Source of the DNA: DATAEY01 sp045805565
Lineage (GTDB): Bacteria; Actinomycetota; Thermoleophilia; Solirubrobacterales; Solirubrobacteraceae
Length of the DNA stretch: 22,623 bases
Assembly: GCA_045805565.1 (NCBI GenBank)
Contig: JBJMKZ010000006.1
Coordinates: forward strand, 1-22,623
Direction of reading: 5' to 3'
Shown one piece after another: positions 7,303-13,687 of the stretch. Below the pieces are notes generated by a model that saw only the letters and a list, made by a program, of their open reading frames with translations, was not told where the DNA came from and searched no databases. The position numbers were made by a program, and so were the translations under genes. Positions within the stretch are counted from its first letter, which is position 1; every line of letters starts with the position of its first letter.

Positions 7303-7321
7303 AGCCGGTCCCGGGCCGGCT
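7303..7321. terminator. Candidate bidirectional terminator hairpin
   Basis: AGCCGG and CCGGCT form a 6-base stem with a 7-base loop, lying between the convergent stops of the nicotinamidase-like and OsmC genes. There is no T tract, so it would be an atypical terminator. Confidence 0.35.
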
Positions 7322-7733
7322 ACGCCTCGACCGGGCTCAGCCTCGCGACGCGCTCCTCGAACATGACCTCGCCGTCGAGGGTGCGATGGACGGGGCACTT
7401 GGCGGCGATCGCCATCAGACGCTGGACCTGGTCGTCGTCCAGCTCGGGCGCCACGTGCACGACCAGCTCGAAGCGCGTCGGGCAGCCGCGCTCGGCCGGC
7501 TGGTACTCGCAGTCGACCTCGACCGGTCCGACCTCCCAGCCCTTGCGCCGCGCGTACATCTCGAGCGTGATCGCCGTGCAGGAGGCCAGCGACGCGGCGA
7601 GCAGCTCCTGGGGGCTGGGGGCGGTGTCGTCCCCGCCGATGTCTCGCTGCTCGTCGGCCGCCACGGTGTGGGTACGGACCGTGACCTCGTGCTGGAAGCT
7701 GCCGTCTACGCGGCGCCGAGCGCTGACTTTCAT
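7320..7733 (-). CDS. OsmC/Ohr family protein
   Basis: 137 residues of OsmC-like fold. The two redox cysteines of the family are Cys52 (ASLASCTAITLEMYARRKG) and Cys113 (AAKCPVHRTL). Members reduce organic hydroperoxides using this thiol pair, as cytoplasmic dimers. The DDTAPSPQELLAASLASC segment matches the YhfA/OsmC branch rather than Ohr, but I would not name a subfamily firmly. The ATG at 7733 follows a GAGGGG-like ribosome binding site. A TACGCT box at 7767-7772 (minus) is a plausible -10 element for a leadered transcript. It lies 67 bases downstream of the DUF1015 gene on the same strand. Confidence 0.9.
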   Translation of the reverse strand: MKVSARRRVDGSFQHEVTVRTHTVAADEQRDIGGDDTAPSPQELLAASLASCTAITLEMYARRKGWEVGPVEVDCEYQPAERGCPTRFELVVHVAPELDDDQVQRLMAIAAKCPVHRTLDGEVMFEERVARLSPVEA

Positions 7734-7800
7734 CCCTGACCCCTCGGTCGCGGTTGGTCTTGGCACAGCGTACTCCTCGCGGCCGGGGCCACGGCGCGGA

Positions 7801-9054
7801 TCAGTCCGCCAGCGGGTTGAACACCAGCCCGGTCGCCAGCTTGGGGTAGAAGAAGGTGGACTTCGGCGGCATCGTCTCGCCGGCGACCGCCACCTCTCGG
7901 ACCTGGGCGACGGGGGTGGGGCGCATGAAGAAGCCGGCGTCGAAGACTCCCTCCTCCAGCAGCCGCAGCGCCTCGGCGGTGTCGGACGCATAGCCCAGCC
8001 CGTTGAGGTGGGCGATGTCCTCGTCGGTCATCCGCAGCGCCCCTTTGAGAACCAGCGCCTCGAGCACCGCCGTGTCGAGCCGGCGGTAGGGCTCGGGCTT
8101 GTCGGGCAGCGCCGCGTCGGCTATCGCCTGGTCGCGCAGGGCCAGCTGGAAGGGCCGGCGGAAGTGGGCGTCCAGGTAGCCGAGGCGCAGCGGGCCGGCG
8201 CCGTCTGGAGGCAGCCGCTCGCGATCGACCTCTTGGACGTCGAAGTCGCGTCGCAGCGCGGCGGCGAGCGCCTCCTGGCGGTCTGGCGTCAGCCCGCCGA
8301 CCAGGCGGTGGATCGGGAAAACGGCGAGTCCCGGGTCCTCGAGCGCGACCAGGCACATCAGCACGTAGCGATGGGGCCCGTCGCCGCCGACCTCCTCGGC
8401 GTACGCGCGGGCGGTCTCGTAACGGTGGTGGCCATCGGCGATCAGGAGCTCGGCCCCGGCCAGCGCCGACTGCAGGGCGGCGATGGCCTGCGGGTCGCCG
8501 ACGCGCCAGACGCGATGAAGCGTTCCCTCGTCGTCCGAGGCCTCGGCCCACGGATCGCCCGGCGTAGTCGCCCTGAGCACCGAGCCGGCCGCCCCGTCGG
8601 GGTCGGAGTGAAGCGCGAAGATGGGGGAGAGGTTGGCCCGGGTGGCTCGGGTGAGCCGGAGGCGGTCCTCGAGGGGTCCGGGATGGGTGCGCTCGTGGGG
8701 GCGGATCCGGCCGGCGCCGTAGTCCTCCACCCGCACCCGGCAGAGGAACCCCCGGCGCGTCATCCGCGCGCCGCTGGGCGCGCGGTAGTCCTGGGTGAGC
8801 GCCCACAGGGCCGGCTCGGGGTCGCGGACCACGGCGCCCTGCCGTCGCCAATCCGCCAGCAGCTCGGCCGCCCGCCCGTACGGGTCGTCTGCATCGGGGA
8901 GGTCGATGTGAACGACGTTATGAGGCGAGCGCGCCGCCAGGCGGGCCCTCTGCTGGGCGTCGATGACGTCATACGGCGGTGCGATCAGGTCGCGCAGGGA
9001 GCCCGCCGCGCCCAGGTCGTAGTGCAGCGCACGCAGGGGCTGAACTTCGGCCAT
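7801..9054 (-). CDS. DUF1015 family protein
   Basis: 417 residues, the full length usual for DUF1015. Signatures include RALHYD near the N-terminus, LIAPPYDVI (23-31), IRPHERTHPGPLEDRL (117-132), IADGHHRYETA (205-215) and the C-terminal PPKSTFFYPKL. The family is widespread in bacteria and of uncertain role. The D-G-H-H-R motif resembles the phosphate-binding motif of ParB-like nucleotide-binding proteins and free serine kinases; that comparison is an inference. The ATG at 9054 is 10 bases after a TAGCCT box. It lies 44 bases downstream of the EamA transporter gene and upstream of osmC-like, all on the minus strand. Confidence 0.88.
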   Translation of the reverse strand: MAEVQPLRALHYDLGAAGSLRDLIAPPYDVIDAQQRARLAARSPHNVVHIDLPDADDPYGRAAELLADWRRQGAVVRDPEPALWALTQDYRAPSGARMTRRGFLCRVRVEDYGAGRIRPHERTHPGPLEDRLRLTRATRANLSPIFALHSDPDGAAGSVLRATTPGDPWAEASDDEGTLHRVWRVGDPQAIAALQSALAGAELLIADGHHRYETARAYAEEVGGDGPHRYVLMCLVALEDPGLAVFPIHRLVGGLTPDRQEALAAALRRDFDVQEVDRERLPPDGAGPLRLGYLDAHFRRPFQLALRDQAIADAALPDKPEPYRRLDTAVLEALVLKGALRMTDEDIAHLNGLGYASDTAEALRLLEEGVFDAGFFMRPTPVAQVREVAVAGETMPPKSTFFYPKLATGLVFNPLAD

Positions 9055-9064
9055 GGGCGGCGGG

Positions 9065-9070
9065 AGGCTA
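9065..9070 (-). promoter_or_regulatory. Putative -10 box of the DUF1015 gene (leaderless)
   Basis: TAGCCT on the minus strand ends 10 bases before the ATG at 9054. Confidence 0.4.
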
Positions 9071-9098
9071 CTACAGGGGCGGCGACCCGCCGCCGGCC

Positions 9099-10055
9099 TC
9101 AGGCCTGGAGCGCCACCGGTGACTCCTCCACCTTCGCCGGACGCTCGGGTGCCGACTCGGCCGCCACCGAGACGCGCTGCAGCTGCACCCAGATGATCGC
9201 CGCCACCACCACCAGGCCGCCGGCGATCTGGGCGGGCGCGAGCGCCTGCCCGTGCACGAAGTAGGCGATCACCGCGGCCAGGACCGGCTCCAGCGTCGCC
9301 ACCACCGCAGCGCGCGGAGCCGGGATGTGGCGGACCGCCGCGACCATGCACAGGAAGGGCAGGAGGGTGCCGACGACTGCGACCCCCAGGCCCAGCAGGA
9401 CGTTCGTCAGTGAGCCGAAGCGGTCGAAGGGAAACCACCACGGCGGCTGGACGACCGCCCAGAACAGCGAGGCGAACCCGAACCCCCAGGCCAGGGTGGT
9501 GACCGGGTGGTGGCGGCGCCCCGCCCGCTCGCTGGCCACCAGGTAGATCGCGAAGGTGACGGCCGCGGCGATCGCGGCGGCCACCCCGAGTCCGTCCAGC
9601 GCGCGGACGTCGTAGGCGCGTACGACCAGGAAGCTGCCGGCCAGCGAGAGCGCCGCGGCGCCCCACAGCCCGCGCCGCAGGTGACGCCCGTGCGCGAGGC
9701 GCAGCCACACCAGGATGAGCAGCGGACCGAGGTACTGGATGGTCAGCGCGGCGCCGATCTGCAGTCGGCCTATGGCCAGGAAGTAGGTGGCGTGGACCGC
9801 GGCCAGCCCGGCGATGCCGAGGAACGCGAGCTGGGGGACGTCGGCTCGCCGCACCTTCAGCAGGCTGGGGCGGGCGGCTGCCACCACCGCGACGAGGAGC
9901 ACCCACGAGAGCAGCGACCGCAGCTGGGCGAGCCTCAGCGCGCTCACGCCGTCGTCGAGGAGGAAGCGCGCCAGCGAGCCGTTCAGTGCCCACAGGGCCG
10001 CGGCGGTCGCGGCCAGGAGGTAGCCGAGGCCGGTCGATCGCGAGCTGGCGGGCAT
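9099..10055 (-). CDS. EamA/DMT-superfamily permease
   Basis: About 318 residues with around ten hydrophobic segments arranged as two EamA repeats, as in drug/metabolite transporters of the inner membrane. The first repeat begins GYLLAATAAALWALNGSLARFLL. The second begins near GLGVAAAIAAAVTFAIYLVASERAG and ends with the EPVLAAVIAYFVHGQALAPAQIAGGLVVVAAII segment typical of the family. The substrate cannot be read from sequence; relatives move amino acids, purines or drugs. ATG 10055 is used; ATG 10073 would add six residues. Neither has a clear ribosome binding site. The 5' end abuts the tRNA-Pro promoter region on the opposite strand. Confidence 0.9.
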   Translation of the reverse strand: MPASSRSTGLGYLLAATAAALWALNGSLARFLLDDGVSALRLAQLRSLLSWVLLVAVVAAARPSLLKVRRADVPQLAFLGIAGLAAVHATYFLAIGRLQIGAALTIQYLGPLLILVWLRLAHGRHLRRGLWGAAALSLAGSFLVVRAYDVRALDGLGVAAAIAAAVTFAIYLVASERAGRRHHPVTTLAWGFGFASLFWAVVQPPWWFPFDRFGSLTNVLLGLGVAVVGTLLPFLCMVAAVRHIPAPRAAVVATLEPVLAAVIAYFVHGQALAPAQIAGGLVVVAAIIWVQLQRVSVAAESAPERPAKVEESPVALQA

Positions 10056-10076
10056 CGGCTCAGTCTGGCGCATGGC

Positions 10077-10082
10077 TAGACT
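10077..10082 (+). promoter_or_regulatory. Putative -10 box of tRNA-Pro
   Basis: TAGACT ends 9 bases before the first base of the mature tRNA. It anchors the reading of identical boxes upstream of protein genes, because the tRNA 5' end is fixed by its fold. Confidence 0.45.
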
Positions 10083-10091
10083 CGCCCGAGA

Positions 10092-10165
10092 CGGGGCGTG
10101 GCGCAGCCTGGTAGCGCGCGGCATTTGGGGTGCCGAGGACGCCGGTTCAAATCCGGCCGCCCCGA
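10092..10165 (+). tRNA. tRNA-Pro (anticodon TGG)
   Basis: A full cloverleaf. Acceptor arms CGGGGCG and CGCCCCG pair over 7 bases. There is a D arm with GCGC...GCGC. The anticodon stem CGGCA/TGCCG holds the loop TTTGGGG (anticodon TGG). The T arm is GCCGG-TTCAAAT-CCGGC. The discriminator is A and no CCA is encoded. It reads CCA and, by wobble, other proline codons. Confidence 0.95.
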
Positions 10166-10269
10166 CTCGGACCGGTGGCGCCCGAACCCGCCGCGCCAAA
10201 GCGGCCCACATCGCGGGTTTGGGCTCGACTGCGCGGGCAAAACATCAGGGGAGCCTCGCCCCGGGCGAC

Positions 10270-10298
10270 CGATCGGGATCCGAGGCTCGGACCGATCG
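10270..10298 (+). other. Strong hairpin just before a GTG start
   Basis: CGATCGG pairs with CCGATCG outside and TCCGA pairs with TCGGA inside (loop GGC), with a 2-base bulge: a 12-pair stem followed by TTT. It ends 7 bases before GTG 10306. It could terminate the tRNA-Pro transcript or limit translation of the next gene. Confidence 0.45.
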
Positions 10299-10305
10299 TT
10301 TCGAA

Positions 10306-11583
10306 GTGGACGCTCGCGCTGCCGATGAGCCTCTCTACGCCCGGCGCCTGACCGCGCTGGTGGCGGCTGTGGCCAGCGTGACCGTGGCGCTGGCCACCAA
10401 TCAGTCGGGCGACTACCAGAACGCGGTGGGGTTCGCCGTCACCGACAACCCCGCGCCCGCGACGAACGCACTGGCCGACGGCCGCCTGCACGACTTCTTC
10501 GCCCTGCATCCGTACATGGGCAGCTTCTCACTGCTGCTGCGGGCCCCCTTCGTGACGGCGGCCCGTTGGCTGGGCGCCGACGACCTGACGGTCTACCGCC
10601 TCGGGTCGGTGGTCTGCGTGGTGGCGCTCGCCTTGCTGGCGATGTGGGTGGCACGGCTCATGGCCAGGCGCGGGCAGCCCCTGATCGTGCGCCTGGCGGT
10701 CGTGGTGGTGCTCGTGTTGAACCCCCTGACCCTGAACGCCATCTGGCTGGGGCATCCCGAAGAGCCGCTCGCCGCCGCGCTGTGCCTGGGCGCCGCCCTG
10801 GCCGCCCGGGACCGCCGCATCTGGGCGGCAGGCATCCTGCTGGGACTTGCGCTCGCCACCAAGCAGTGGGCGATCGTCGCCGTTCTTCCCGTCCTGCTGG
10901 CTGCGCCCGAGCGCCGGTGGCGCCTCGGGGTCACCGCGGCCGTGGTCGCCGCCTCGCTCGCCCTGCCGCTGGCGTTCGCGGATCCCGAGCGGTTCATCAC
11001 CATCGCCCGAGAGGCCTCCCAGACGCTGAGATCCCCCGCCACCAGTCTGTGGGCGCCGCTCGCCGCCAGTCGCAGGGAGGTCTCCTTCGAAGGAGGGCTG
11101 GTCAGCATCATCACCACGTACTCGCTTCCGCCCTCGCTGGGCTGGTTGCCGCGACCGCTCATCGTCCTCACCACCGCCGTTCTCGCGTTCGTGTACCGGC
11201 GGCGTCGTGGTGGCGACGCCGACGGCGTCGTCGGGCTGCTGGCCCTGTGCTTCCTGGTGCGCGGGATGCTCGACCCGATAAGCCCCGCCTACTACTACGT
11301 GCCGTTCCTGACCGCGCTGGCCGCCTGGGAGGGCCTGCGGCGGCGGGGCCTGCCGCTGCTGACGCTGCTGTGCGCTGGTGCCCTGTGGTTCCTCTTCGAC
11401 GTCGCCAGGGCCGACAACTTCCTCTCCCGCGAGCGCATCGTGGTCATCGCGCTGTATCTGCTGTGGGCGCTGCCGGTGACCGCGGTGATCGCCGGGCGCG
11501 TGTATCGCCTCGGGACTCGCCGGTCCGAACACGAGCTCGGGGTGCATTCGCGCCTCGAGACCGCCGGAGCTCGCGCCGGCTGA
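10306..11583 (+). CDS. Multi-spanning membrane glycosyltransferase, GT-C/GT87-like
   Basis: About 425 residues with roughly ten hydrophobic segments. A first TM (about residues 15-30) is followed by an external loop containing SGDYQNAVGF and HPYMGSFS. The block WLGHPEEPLAAALCLGAALA, then AAGILLGLALATKQWA, resembles polyprenyl-phosphate-sugar-dependent GT-C enzymes such as the GT87 mannosyltransferases. These add sugars outside the membrane from lipid-linked donors. The open frame extends upstream through the tRNA-Pro gene, so the true start must be downstream of it. GTG 10306 is the first reasonable choice, but no ribosome binding site is visible. The 140 bases after the tRNA contain no TA dinucleotide, so no TANNNT promoter lies there. 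It converges on the GH26-like gene. Confidence 0.75.
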   Translation: MDARAADEPLYARRLTALVAAVASVTVALATNQSGDYQNAVGFAVTDNPAPATNALADGRLHDFFALHPYMGSFSLLLRAPFVTAARWLGADDLTVYRLGSVVCVVALALLAMWVARLMARRGQPLIVRLAVVVVLVLNPLTLNAIWLGHPEEPLAAALCLGAALAARDRRIWAAGILLGLALATKQWAIVAVLPVLLAAPERRWRLGVTAAVVAASLALPLAFADPERFITIAREASQTLRSPATSLWAPLAASRREVSFEGGLVSIITTYSLPPSLGWLPRPLIVLTTAVLAFVYRRRRGGDADGVVGLLALCFLVRGMLDPISPAYYYVPFLTALAAWEGLRRRGLPLLTLLCAGALWFLFDVARADNFLSRERIVVIALYLLWALPVTAVIAGRVYRLGTRRSEHELGVHSRLETAGARAG

Positions 11584-11586
11584 CCG

Positions 11587-11604
11587 GTCGGCGAGATCGC
11601 CGGC
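11587..11604. terminator. Candidate terminator hairpin between convergent genes
   Basis: GTCGGCG and CGCCGGC form a 7-pair stem (one G-T pair) with the loop AGAT, in the 53 bases between the convergent stops. No T tract follows on either strand. Confidence 0.3.
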
Positions 11605-11636
11605 GTTCTCACAGCGGAACGCTATCCGCGCCCGAC

Positions 11637-12695
11637 CTACGGGAAGGGAGTGAACCGAGGGTCGCGCAGCGCGGCGCGCAGCACCGACGCCGAGCGGGGG
11701 AAGCGCTGGAGGCGCAGGCGCCCGCCGGGGCTGTTTCCCTGGTTGAACAGCACCATTCGCACGCGCGGATGCCCGCGCACCCAGCGAAACAGCGCCGCCA
11801 CGAATCCCGGCGCGTCGCCCCCGGGGTGGATGCCCCACTCCCCGAACGCGAACGGCTTGCCGGTCGAGGCGAAGCGGGCGTAGTAGCGGTTGAGCCCGGA
11901 GAAGTTGGGAAAGCCGGAGTAGAGGTCGGTGCACAGCCAGTCGACGTAGGCGGACCCGGGGTAGTACGCGCGCGCCGAGTTGCCGGCCACGTTGGGATCG
12001 CCGGCGACCTGAGGGCACCAGACCAGCGCGACCGCGGGCGTCGGCAGCCTGGCGGTGGACGTGCGCACCGGCCGCATGCCCTGTCCGGCCAGGCTGCGAT
12101 TGATGGAGGCGACGTCACCGCCGCGCAGGATCAGCGCCATGCGTCGCCAGGCCCGGCGGAAGCTGGCGGTCGAATGGCTGGCGCCGCGGGGTCCACCGGG
12201 CCCGTAGGCGCTGTAGACGTTGTTGTGGTGGTTCATCTCCGCGAACGCGCGCACGTAGACAACCCGCCCCGCGGCGTCCAGGAGCCGGTTGAGGTTGAGG
12301 AAGTAGGCGTCGCCGGCGCCCGAGGCGATCGCGGCCGGCGTGATCGCCTCGTGTCCCGACCGGTCGGCGGTGCTGAGGTGGAGCATCAGCCGGGTCTGGA
12401 GCTGCGCGGCCTGCTGAAGCCGTAGCTGCACGTACTGCTGCGAGCCCAGGGAGTGGCTCCAGGTCAGGAAAAGCTGCCAGACCGGCAGGTGCTTTCCGAC
12501 CAGCGCGGTGAACGAGGTGTAGTCGCTGACCCGCACGCCGCCAGTCACGCCCGCATAGATTTTGCCCGGCGGCGGCGCATAGGGGGCGGCGTCGGCGACG
12601 GGAGCGCAGATCCCGAGCGCCGGGACGGCCAGAAGGCACGCCATCGCGCGGCGCTTGCTCGGCATGTCGTGGACCCTGGACCAAGTCGTCCTCAT
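11637..12695 (-). CDS. Secreted GH26-like glycoside hydrolase
   Basis: 352 residues with a signal peptide: a basic start, hydrophobic core ACLLAVPALGICAPV and cleavage near A-D-A (about residue 37). The mature part looks like a (beta/alpha)8 beta-mannanase-type hydrolase. RAFAEMNHHNNVYSAYG holds Glu153, a likely acid/base. FAFGEWGIHPGGD holds Glu286, a likely nucleophile. The segment YPGSAYVDWLCTDLYSGF precedes the nucleophile strand, as in GH26. It would act on an external polysaccharide, perhaps mannan- or glucan-like. ATG 12695 is favoured over ATG 12665 because TAGGGT (12705-12710, minus) ends 9 bases before it. It faces the GT-C-like gene and could process the product of that or the later polysaccharide locus, which is an inference. 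Confidence 0.75.
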   Translation of the reverse strand: MRTTWSRVHDMPSKRRAMACLLAVPALGICAPVADAAPYAPPPGKIYAGVTGGVRVSDYTSFTALVGKHLPVWQLFLTWSHSLGSQQYVQLRLQQAAQLQTRLMLHLSTADRSGHEAITPAAIASGAGDAYFLNLNRLLDAAGRVVYVRAFAEMNHHNNVYSAYGPGGPRGASHSTASFRRAWRRMALILRGGDVASINRSLAGQGMRPVRTSTARLPTPAVALVWCPQVAGDPNVAGNSARAYYPGSAYVDWLCTDLYSGFPNFSGLNRYYARFASTGKPFAFGEWGIHPGGDAPGFVAALFRWVRGHPRVRMVLFNQGNSPGGRLRLQRFPRSASVLRAALRDPRFTPFP

Positions 12696-12704
12696 CTGCT
12701 CCTA

Positions 12705-12710
12705 ACCCTA
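12705..12710 (-). promoter_or_regulatory. Putative -10 box of the GH26-like gene (leaderless)
   Basis: TAGGGT on the minus strand ends 9 bases before ATG 12695. An AGGAG sequence also lies 3 bases before the ATG, which is too close for normal use. Confidence 0.35.
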
Positions 12711-12768
12711 GACTCGACCGGGCCCGGCTGAAGCGGTCAGCCCCGGCCGTGAATCGCCCCGGGTCCGC

Positions 12769-12774
12769 TAGCTT
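12769..12774 (+). promoter_or_regulatory. Putative -10 box of tRNA-Arg
   Basis: TAGCTT ends 8 bases before the mature tRNA 5' end. Confidence 0.4.
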
Positions 12775-12782
12775 CCTCGTCG

Positions 12783-12855
12783 GCCCCCGTAGCTCAGTGG
12801 ACAGAGCGTCGGACTTCTAATCCGAGGGTCCCAGGTTCGAATCCTGGCGGGGGCG
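12783..12855 (+). tRNA. tRNA-Arg (anticodon TCT)
   Basis: A full cloverleaf. Acceptor arms GCCCCCG and CGGGGGC pair over 7 bases. The D arm is GCTC...GAGC. The anticodon stem TCGGA/TCCGA holds the loop CTTCTAA (anticodon TCT). The T arm is CCAGG-TTCGAAT-CCTGG. The discriminator is G and no CCA is encoded. It reads AGA and perhaps AGG, which are rare codons in DNA this GC-rich. Confidence 0.95.
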
Positions 12856-12985
12856 CTGAGAAAGCCCAGCAAATCGACGGCTTTCCTGCTGGGGACACAT
12901 CAGAAAGGAAGCGCGGTGCGCGAGGGTGGTCGGTCCGGCACTGAGATCCAGTCCATCCGGATTCGCGCCGCCAGCGAGAGCGCCT

Positions 12986-13420
12986 TCAGTCACTCGGAGT
13001 CCCTGCGATTCCAAGGTGGCGATGAATGTCATCGGTCAGCTTGGCGACCCGCTTGGTCAGATCGGTGTTGAGGTCGAGGAGCTGGCTTTGTGACTCGGCC
13101 AGCTGCTCGCGATGCGTCTCGGCCTTGAGAGCCTCGGCCTTATCGGCCTGCGCCTGGACGCCTGCGCGCTTGTCCTGGAGCTTCTGGCCCAGGCCGATGA
13201 AGAGCGTGATGTAGATCGCCTCGAGGCTGACGATCAGCGTCAGCAGGTTGATGTCCAAGCCGAGGGCGAACCAGGCGATAAACCACAGGGTGTGAAGCAG
13301 GGCCGAAACCGGGGTGAAGAGGACGTTGCCCAGCGTGACGCTGACCGTCTGGACAGGCGTGAGTGCTTCTAGGTAGTAGTCGTGCCAATCGACCCTCTCG
13401 TCGGCGTTGTAGTCGCGCAT
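12986..13420 (-). CDS. DUF1003-like membrane protein
   Basis: 144 residues. There are two adjacent hydrophobic segments (about residues 34-56, ALLHTLWFIAWFALG, and 58-80, LLTLIVSLEAIYITLFIGLGQ). A long charged helix rich in Ala, Gln and Glu follows (DKRAGVQAQADKAEALKAE...), ending in a heptad-like coiled coil. The SLEAI-x(4)-LFI-x(3)-Q segment followed by a charged helix with LKAE is the DUF1003 pattern. The function of that family is unknown. ATG 13420 is chosen because TAGCTT (13429-13434, minus) ends 8 bases before it; ATG 13459 would add 13 residues and lacks such a box. It lies downstream of, and points toward, tRNA-Arg. Confidence 0.75.
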   Translation of the reverse strand: MRDYNADERVDWHDYYLEALTPVQTVSVTLGNVLFTPVSALLHTLWFIAWFALGLDINLLTLIVSLEAIYITLFIGLGQKLQDKRAGVQAQADKAEALKAETHREQLAESQSQLLDLNTDLTKRVAKLTDDIHRHLGIAGTPSD

Positions 13421-13428
13421 GCGCAAAG

Positions 13429-13434
13429 AAGCTA
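13429..13434 (-). promoter_or_regulatory. Putative -10 box of the DUF1003-like gene (leaderless)
   Basis: TAGCTT on the minus strand ends 8 bases before ATG 13420. Confidence 0.4.
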
Positions 13435-13515
13435 GAGCGCTGGACGGACGCGAGGTCATGGGCCGCCCGAACCGTTGAGCTGAGCCACCGTTCGCGAGTC
13501 GGTAGGTTCGCGCGC

Positions 13516-13604
13516 ATGAAGCTGACGCAGCGACTCCACTACCTGGGTTGACCGGCCTGCTGATCGCTCTGGCGTGGGATCGCTTGCCTCGCCGCACAAG
13601 CTAA
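13516..13604 (+). pseudogene. Possible broken very small membrane-protein gene
   Basis: ATG 13516 is 7 bases after TAGGTT (13503-13508). It encodes MKLTQRLHYLG and stops at 13549-13551. In the frame that begins with TTG at 13548 the sequence continues LTGLLIALAWDRLPRRTS and ends at TAA 13602. One missing base near 13547 would join them into a 29-residue protein with one short TM helix and a basic tail. A perfect hairpin lies 26 bases after the TAA. This could be a recent frameshift, a sequencing error, or chance. I know no homologue. Confidence 0.3.
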
Positions 13605-13630
13605 GGTCCTGGCTCGCTCGGGCCCACGTC

Positions 13631-13649
13631 CGCGGGCTTCCGGCCCGCG
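13631..13649 (+). terminator. Perfect hairpin upstream of the HprK-like gene
   Basis: CGCGGGC and GCCCGCG form a 7-base stem with the loop TTCCG. An alternative stem CCGGC/GCCGG (13640-13655) would exclude it. No T tract follows. It may terminate the small gene at 13516-13604 or lie in the leader of the gene at 13688. Confidence 0.3.
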
Positions 13650-13687
13650 AGCCGGCCTCGTGATCGCGGCAGGCGACTGGCCGGACC

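Noticed and set aside
7108..9264. 718-residue plus-strand open frame
   Set aside because: It runs antisense to OsmC and DUF1015 genes with clear motifs; long shadow frames are expected in high-GC DNA.
10072..10305. N-terminal extension of the GT-C-like protein from ATG 10072
   Set aside because: It would translate the whole tRNA-Pro gene.
10566..12425. 619-residue plus-strand open frame
   Set aside because: It overlaps the GT-C-like gene in another frame and is antisense to the GH26-like gene; composition is Arg/Pro/Gly-rich without motifs.
12817..13032. Minus-strand frame ending RQDSNLGPSD
   Set aside because: Its C-terminus is the antisense of tRNA-Arg, a well-known false gene call.
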